59,795 bases of DNA from a virus. The stretch spans positions 1 through 59,795 of IMG/VR virus record IMGVR_UViG_3300030098_003320; one strand, given 5' to 3'. The notes below the pieces were generated by a model. That model was given only the letters and a program-made list of their open reading frames with translations, had not been told where the DNA came from and did not search any database. The translations under genes and the position numbers were made by a program. Shown here piece by piece: positions 55,102 through 59,795 of this stretch (position 1 is the stretch's first letter; each line of letters opens with the position of its first letter).

Positions 55102-55274
55102 TGCGAAAACCTAACAATACACAACAGCCCTTAACAAAACGGCAAACAGAAGCTTTGGCTCGCCACAAACGACATCATTCTAAAGTTCACATGAGTATAA
55201 TGAAGCAGCTAATGAGAAAAGGCGTTTCATTTACAGACGCTCATAATGTTGCCATGAATCGGGTAGGAAGGTAA
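55101..55274 (+). CDS. Conserved small His/Lys-rich phage protein, 57 residues
   Basis: MRKPNNTQQPLTKRQTEALA, RHKRHHSKVHMSIMKQLMRK and GVSFTDAHNVAMNRVGR. The pattern L-T-x-R-Q...A-L-x-x-H-x-x-H-H-(S/T)-x-x-H-M...G-x-S/T-F-x-x-A-H is one I know from many marine and T7-like phage genomes, function unknown. TAATG overlap with the portal gene. Absent from unit A, where the portal gene overlaps the next gene directly. Confidence 0.7.
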   Translation: MRKPNNTQQPLTKRQTEALARHKRHHSKVHMSIMKQLMRKGVSFTDAHNVAMNRVGR

Positions 55275-55277
55275 CGC

Positions 55278-55550
55278 TTGCAAATAGAATTGACGCAAGA
55301 GCAAAAAGCCCGTCGCGCTCAAGAAATTTTGGACGATCCGGTCTTTGTCGAGGTCGTTAACGAAAGCCGTAATCTGATAATGGCTGAGTGGAATTTGACG
55401 GCTTACGACCAAAGCGAAAAACGAGAAAGCCTGTATTATCAAGGCCGCGCACTTGACGAAATGTTAAGAGGCTTGCGATCCTTGATAGATAATTGGATTG
55501 TACATAAGTCAAAACAGCAAAAAGCTACCAAAAAAGGAAAGATTAAATGA
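55278..55550 (+). CDS. Small helical structural-operon protein (unit B)
   Basis: 90 residues from a TTG. LTQEQKARRAQEILDDPVFV then GRALDEMLRGLRSLIDNWIV match 20907-21176. Between portal and scaffold as in unit A. Probably an assembly factor; no family name recognised. Confidence 0.6.
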   Translation: MQIELTQEQKARRAQEILDDPVFVEVVNESRNLIMAEWNLTAYDQSEKRESLYYQGRALDEMLRGLRSLIDNWIVHKSKQQKATKKGKIK

Positions 55551-56542
55551 GTGATACCGGAACTGTAGAACGAGCTGGTAGACGCTCTCACGGCGAAATC
55601 GAAAACGCTTTTGCCAATATGCTCGTCGGACCCGAAGAACAACCAGAAGAAGATTCCTCGATAGAGGAGCAACCTTTGATGGACTCTGAGGATGAAGGGC
55701 AGGAGTTAGATGCTGAGTTGGCCGATGACTCAGTAGTGGATGAGCAGGACGAGTATGATGCAGAGGATGAACAACTCTCTGATGGCGCTCAGACGTACAC
55801 AGTCACAATTGACGGTACGCCAGAAGAGGTGCCTTTAGACGAACTCATTGCTGGATATTCTCGACACTCAGCATTCACAAAAAAGAGTCAAGAATTAGCT
55901 GAACAACGCGAGACGTTTCACGCGGAACAGCAGACTCTAAGGCAGACGTACCATCAATATAACGAGGTACTAAGCCAACTTCAGCAACAGATGGAAGCAG
56001 CAAATCAGCCGACGAACTTGGACTGGGATGCGCTTGAAAGGCAAGATCCGGTGCAATGGCTAAAATTGAAAGAGCTAGAGCGGCAACGTGCTAGTGAAAT
56101 CGAAGCTGTAATGGCTGAACGCCAAAGAATGCAAGCAGTAATGGAGCGAGAACAATCGCAAAAGCTGCAAGAGCATTTAGCGGTTCAGCAAAGTTTGATG
56201 CTGGAAAAAATTCCTGAGTGGGCCGACAGTGATGTTCAAGCCGAAGAACAACGGAAGTTGGTGGAGTTTGGTAAACAGGTTGGGTTTTCTGACCAGGAGC
56301 TGGACACGCTATACGACCATAGAGCGTTAATTGTTTTGCGTGACGCAATGCGATACAACGAGCTAACAAACGGCGAAAAGATCACAGAAGCCAAAAGTAA
56401 AATCGGTAGTGCAAAAGGCGGCAGTAAACGGACTGCTCGTCGGACGCGCTCCCGCAAGCAGAAGGCTCAAAGACAAAAGCTGCGGAAAACTGGTAAGGTT
56501 GAAGACGCGGCTTCGTTAATGGGTCAGATTCTTGCGGACTAA
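55547..56542 (+). CDS. Scaffolding protein (unit B)
   Basis: 331 residues. Acidic front third, then YTVTIDGTPEEVPLDELIAG, a Gln/Glu/Arg coiled coil and a basic tail (RSRKQKAQRQKLRKTGKVED) as in unit A. Directly before the capsid gene. Templates procapsid assembly and is then lost. Confidence 0.85.
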   Translation: MSDTGTVERAGRRSHGEIENAFANMLVGPEEQPEEDSSIEEQPLMDSEDEGQELDAELADDSVVDEQDEYDAEDEQLSDGAQTYTVTIDGTPEEVPLDELIAGYSRHSAFTKKSQELAEQRETFHAEQQTLRQTYHQYNEVLSQLQQQMEAANQPTNLDWDALERQDPVQWLKLKELERQRASEIEAVMAERQRMQAVMEREQSQKLQEHLAVQQSLMLEKIPEWADSDVQAEEQRKLVEFGKQVGFSDQELDTLYDHRALIVLRDAMRYNELTNGEKITEAKSKIGSAKGGSKRTARRTRSRKQKAQRQKLRKTGKVEDAASLMGQILAD

Positions 56543-56560
56543 CCCTGAGACAATAGAATC

Positions 56561-57571
56561 ATGGCAGTTGTAACAAACACTTTTCTCACCTACGATGCCA
56601 AAGGCATCCGTGAGGATCTGAGCGATCTGATCGCGGACATTAGTCCGACTCAGACTCCGTTTCAGAGCAACATCGGAACGCGAGATGCGTCCAACACTTA
56701 TTTTGAGTGGCAGACAGACTCGCTTGCGACGGCTTCAGCAACGCCCGTCGTAGAAGGTCAGGATCTCAGTAGCTTTACCGCAGTAACGCCAACGGCGCGT
56801 ATGGGTAACTACTGCCAGATCAATATGCGCGATTTCATCATATCGGGCACAGAACAGCGTGTAGACAAGGCTGGTCGGGCATCTGAAGTTGGATACCAGG
56901 CAGCTAAAGCAGCCAAAGAGCTAAAGCGTGATGTTGAAGTCGCTTGCTTGCTTAATGGCGTAGGCGCTGTCGCGGGTGCTACGGCTACGGCCCGTGTAAC
57001 CGCTGGATTCCCTGGTTGGATCAAAACCAACGAAACTTCCACCAACGTAACCAAGCCTTCCTACACGGGTTCAACCCCGACAGGTGCGGCTCAGGTGTGG
57101 AAGTCGTTTGGTACACCAACTGCGTTTACTGAGGCTATGCTCAAGACCACGATGCAAGAATGCTTTGTGTCAGGTGGCGAGCCGTCGATGCTAATGGTTT
57201 CCCCGTACAACAAGACTGTTGTTAGTGGGTTCAGTGGTATCGCTTCAAGCCGCTACAACGTAGACGGTGCCGAGCCTTCGGTAATTATTGGAGCGGCTGA
57301 CATTTATGTTAGCGACTTTGGTAATTTAAGCGTTGTTCCAAATCGGTTCTTTACCACGGTAGAGGATGAGGGTGCTGGTTCACTAATGAACGACTGGGCG
57401 CTGCTCATCGACACCGATGAGGTGAAGCTCGCAACCTTGCGGCCTTACAGCATTGAGGCTCTTGCAAGAACGGGTGATGCAGACAAGAGAATGGCTTTAA
57501 TCGAGTGGGGGCTTCAGGTTAACAACGAAGCTGCTCACGGGATTGTTGCCGGAATCACGGCTGCGGCGTAA
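56561..57571 (+). CDS. Major capsid protein, SU10/DUF5309 family (unit B)
   Basis: 336 residues. Very similar to 22235-23242, from MAVVTNTFLTYDAKGIREDL to the last helix AAHGIVAGITAAA. Parts of the DNA are identical over tens of bases (the longest 57296-57381), while third-codon positions elsewhere differ freely. Recent exchange in this gene is likely. Confidence 0.94.
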   Translation: MAVVTNTFLTYDAKGIREDLSDLIADISPTQTPFQSNIGTRDASNTYFEWQTDSLATASATPVVEGQDLSSFTAVTPTARMGNYCQINMRDFIISGTEQRVDKAGRASEVGYQAAKAAKELKRDVEVACLLNGVGAVAGATATARVTAGFPGWIKTNETSTNVTKPSYTGSTPTGAAQVWKSFGTPTAFTEAMLKTTMQECFVSGGEPSMLMVSPYNKTVVSGFSGIASSRYNVDGAEPSVIIGAADIYVSDFGNLSVVPNRFFTTVEDEGAGSLMNDWALLIDTDEVKLATLRPYSIEALARTGDADKRMALIEWGLQVNNEAAHGIVAGITAAA

Positions 57572-57576
57572 TCTTC

Positions 57577-57608
57577 TGGTGGGGCAGGGGGCAACTCCTG
57601 TCCCACCA
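57577..57608 (+). terminator. Hairpin after the capsid gene (unit B)
   Basis: TGGTGGG with CCCACCA, extended inside by CAGG/CCTG, forms a strong stem 6 nt after the capsid stop codon. No T-run. It replaces the UUCG hairpin found at this place in unit A, so the structure is conserved but the sequence is not. Confidence 0.5.
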
Positions 57609-57625
57609 TTAGGTTTGCTATATCC

Positions 57626-57940
57626 ATGAAGCGAATACTCGACTACGATCCAGAAACCAAGACTACACAATGGTTTCATTACGATGACTCTACCGGAAAT
57701 TACGGACTAGAGACTCGTCAGGATATTACCCATATCGTAGAGGCTAATAAGACTCAGTTCAGACAAGTGGACGAGCGGGCTAACTGGAAAGGCGATCAGC
57801 ACCATGTCGCGTCGATTCCAATGAGTATTTATCACGAATTGGCAAAAGTATCGAACAATTTCAAGGATCAAAAAGCTATAAAAAAATGGCTGAACGATCC
57901 TGACAACCGCGTGTTCCGAACACGGCCTGGGAGAGTCTGA
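57626..57940 (+). CDS. Conserved small head protein (unit B)
   Basis: 104 residues. WFHYDDSTGNYGLETRQDIT, ERANWKGDQHHVASIPMSIY, KKWLNDPDNRVFRTRPGRV. Nearly identical to 23302-23616 in length and sequence. Possibly a head decoration or completion protein. Confidence 0.65.
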   Translation: MKRILDYDPETKTTQWFHYDDSTGNYGLETRQDITHIVEANKTQFRQVDERANWKGDQHHVASIPMSIYHELAKVSNNFKDQKAIKKWLNDPDNRVFRTRPGRV

Positions 57941-58572
57941 TGGCGATTACAACCTATGCACAGCTAAAGACTGCGACTGCAAATTGGTTGGATCGAACAG
58001 ACCTGACAGATCGGATACCTGAGTTTATTGAGCTGGCTGAAGCAAGTTTTAACAGAACAATTCGCCAACCCGATATGGTAACGAAAAACGATTCGTATTC
58101 GATCGCAGCTCGGTACACGACATTACCGACTGACACGTTAGAAATTACCAGAATAGTGCTGGATTCATCGCCAGTTATTACGCTTGAATACCTGACGCCA
58201 GAAGAGATTGCCGAGAGACGGGCTGACATGAATAGTACGGGTCGGCCCGTTTACTTTACGGTTATAGGAGGATCGAGTAACCAGTTAGAGGTTCTTCCAT
58301 CCCCTGACGAGACGTACACATCATCTATTGTGTACTACACAAAAATTCCTGCGCTAACGGATTCAGCAACAACAAACTGGCTTTTAACCAACCATCCAGA
58401 TATCTATTTATTTGGCACTTTGGTAGAAGCAGAGCCGTACCTAAAGAATGATGAACGAGTGGCTTTGTGGTCTACAAGACTAGATGCGTCACTAGGTGCG
58501 CTTCGTTTGCAAGGTGAGCGTCAGATGCACACAGGATCATCGCTTCGCATGAGATCAAGACCGCTGGGGTAG
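57940..58572 (+). CDS. Head-tail adaptor protein, SU10-like (unit B)
   Basis: 210 residues, orthologue of 23616-24248. TANWLDRTDLTDRIPEFIEL, LPTDTLEITRIVLDSSPVIT and TNWLLTNHPDIYLFGTLVEA are conserved. Joins the portal to the tail. One-base overlap with the upstream stop codon. Confidence 0.85.
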   Translation: MAITTYAQLKTATANWLDRTDLTDRIPEFIELAEASFNRTIRQPDMVTKNDSYSIAARYTTLPTDTLEITRIVLDSSPVITLEYLTPEEIAERRADMNSTGRPVYFTVIGGSSNQLEVLPSPDETYTSSIVYYTKIPALTDSATTNWLLTNHPDIYLFGTLVEAEPYLKNDERVALWSTRLDASLGALRLQGERQMHTGSSLRMRSRPLG

Positions 58573-58578
58573 AATACT

Positions 58579-59795
58579 ATGGCTGATACAACCACTACCA
58601 ATTTAGGCTTAACCAAACCCGAGGTTGGTGGTAGCACGAACACCTGGGGCACCAAGCTAAACAGCGACTTGGATTACATCGACGCAATGTTTGCCAAAGC
58701 GTCTACATCAGTCACGTTTCATGTTAACAATCAAAACATCTCAGGCAGCAGCTACAAGCTTGACCAAATTAAAATGGGCGACGACCGCCCGCTTCAGTTT
58801 GGTGCCGCACCCGACTATTGGCTGATATACGACAGTAGCAACACGCAGTTTGAACTAAACTCTACAAACGTAGACGGCGGGGGAACTGACGGTGTTGTGT
58901 TTAGCGTTAGTGACGGGACAGATGATGTAGCCTTTACGGGTAAGATTAGTACGGCCCAAATAGACATTCTTGCTGAAGGCGATCTAAGGCTCCAAGATGC
59001 GTCAGGAGGCGAGTATGTCGGCTTCGATGCTCCAGCCACAGTCAGTGGCTCTTACACGCTTACGTTGCCAGCAGCGGTCGGCTCGTCAGGCCAGATCCTA
59101 CGGACTTCCGATGGTTCTGGAACCCTAGAATGGGTTACGGACCAAGAAGGCGACATAACTGAGGTAGTTGCAGGAGCTGGGCTAACTGGTGGCGGTGCGG
59201 GGCCTGGGGCTGTGACCCTAAATGCAGTTGGCACATCAAATCGTATTACGGTCAATGCTGACGACATTGACATTGCCTCGACGTATGTCGGCCAAACCTC
59301 GATCACGACGCTCGGCACAATCGCTACAGGTGTCTGGAACGGTACCGCAATTACTGGCGACTATATCGACGTTACGACTTCGCCGTTAGCCAACACTAAG
59401 ATCTGGATAGGCGACAGCTCCGGAGACGCTCAAGAGTTTGCGTTGTCGGGTGACGTTACCATGACTGCTGGTGGTGCGGTTACAGTTGCAGATAACGCAA
59501 TAACACTTGCTAAGCTGGAAGATGGGACACAAGGAGACGTGCTGTATTACGGCGCGTCGGGAGCACCAGCTCGACTAGGAGCTGGCTCGAGTGGGCAGGT
59601 TCTAACAAGCGGAGGAGCTGGGGCTAACCCCGCATGGGCTACCCCGACCACAGGCGACATTACGAGCGTTGTTGCAGGTACTGGCTTGTCAGGTGGCGGT
59701 ACGTCAGGCGATGTAACTCTCAACGTAGATGCAGCTCAAACGCAGATAACTTCGGTCGGTGCCTTAAACGCTGGCTCAATTACGTCTGGCTTTGG
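58579..59795 (+). CDS. Tail fibre, N-terminal part (unit B), cut by the window edge
   Basis: The frame is open from the ATG at 58579 to the last base (405 full codons). [20 protein letters not shown] with LDYIDAMF is the same anchor motif as in the unit A fibre. The body is Gly/Ser/Thr/Asp-rich beta sequence with recurring motifs such as AGAGLTGGG and AGTGLSGGG. The block 58964-59153 is about 96 percent identical in DNA to 24706-24895, and the final 77 nt equal 25128-25204. The C-terminal chaperone domain would lie beyond the window. Confidence 0.85.
   Translation, partial: MADTTTTNLGLTKPEVGGSTNTWGTKLNSDLDYIDAMFAKASTSVTFHVNNQNISGSSYKLDQIKMGDDRPLQFGAAPDYWLIYDSSNTQFELNSTNVDGGGTDGVVFSVSDGTDDVAFTGKISTAQIDILAEGDLRLQDASGGEYVGFDAPATVSGSYTLTLPAAVGSSGQILRTSDGSGTLEWVTDQEGDITEVVAGAGLTGGGAGPGAVTLNAVGTSNRITVNADDIDIASTYVGQTSITTLGTIATGVWNGTAITGDYIDVTTSPLANTKIWIGDSSGDAQEFALSGDVTMTAGGAVTVADNAITLAKLEDGTQGDVLYYGASGAPARLGAGSSGQVLTSGGAGANPAWATPTTGDITSVVAGTGLSGGGTSGDVTLNVDAAQTQITSVGALNAGSITSGF

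Noticed and set aside
1-59795. CRISPR array
   Set aside because: The tandem repeats present have 7-, 9- or 12-bp units without unique spacers of regular length.
1-59795. Terminal direct repeat marking a complete linear phage genome
   Set aside because: The first bases do not match the last ones; the right end matches only an internal fibre segment.

Overview
The window holds tailed-phage DNA and no cellular housekeeping genes. It looks like one complete and two partial genomes of related short-tailed phages of the SU10/P22-like structural type, placed head to tail. The late gene order is terminase large subunit, P22-type portal, acidic scaffold, SU10-type capsid protein, adaptor, tail fibre, nozzle-like protein, ejection proteins, then lysis. 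Reading frames are tightly packed with ATGA or TAATG overlaps. The host cannot be named. I see no integrase, polymerase, full-length tRNA or CRISPR array. Several conserved small proteins have the flavour of uncultured aquatic phages, but that is an impression only.

Layout. Unit Z (1-4,088) is the right end of one genome: ejection protein, holin-like protein, M15 endolysin, Rz-like protein and a metallophosphoesterase. Unit A (4,122-38,587) is a whole genome. Its leftward early operon (4,122-13,887) carries a small terminase-like protein, a DnaB-type helicase, RecE-like exonuclease, replication organiser, VRR-NUC nuclease, SSB-like protein, Sak3-type annealing protein, HTH regulator, cytosine methyltransferase and accessory genes. 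A non-coding control region rich in repeats and RNA-like structures follows (13,888-15,496, broken by two small genes), and then a rightward late operon (14,437-38,587). Unit B (38,983-59,795) repeats the plan. It has a leftward early operon (38,983-45,689), a divergent rightward cassette of small genes absent from A (45,849-50,038), and late genes that run off the right edge inside the tail fibre.

Equivalent genes of A and B lie 34.1-34.9 kb apart and are clearly homologous but diverged. This is therefore not a simple concatemer of one genome. A few blocks are nearly or exactly identical between the copies: 86 bp in the capsid gene, about 190 bp in the tail fibre, and 77 bp that end exactly at the last base of the window. 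The tandem order could be real, or it could be a metagenome assembly joined through those blocks.

How the genes work together. The early operon should supply origin recognition, helicase loading and a compact recombination set (exonuclease, annealing protein, nuclease and SSB-like protein), with host polymerases doing the synthesis. The small terminase subunit appears to be made from the early operon and to meet the large subunit made from the late operon. The late operon builds head and tail. Unit A carries two lysis cassettes, a lysozyme beside the terminase and an M15 peptidase at the right end. Each is followed by a related one-helix membrane protein.

The most unusual part is in unit A between 11.8 and 15.5 kb. 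Three 40-43 nt elements fold like an acceptor stem plus T-arm of a tRNA and sit at the ends of three consecutive genes. A 75-nt element resembles a tmRNA stripped to its tRNA-like domain, including a G3-U70 pair. A block of 9-bp iterated repeats lies beside a 30-bp palindrome.
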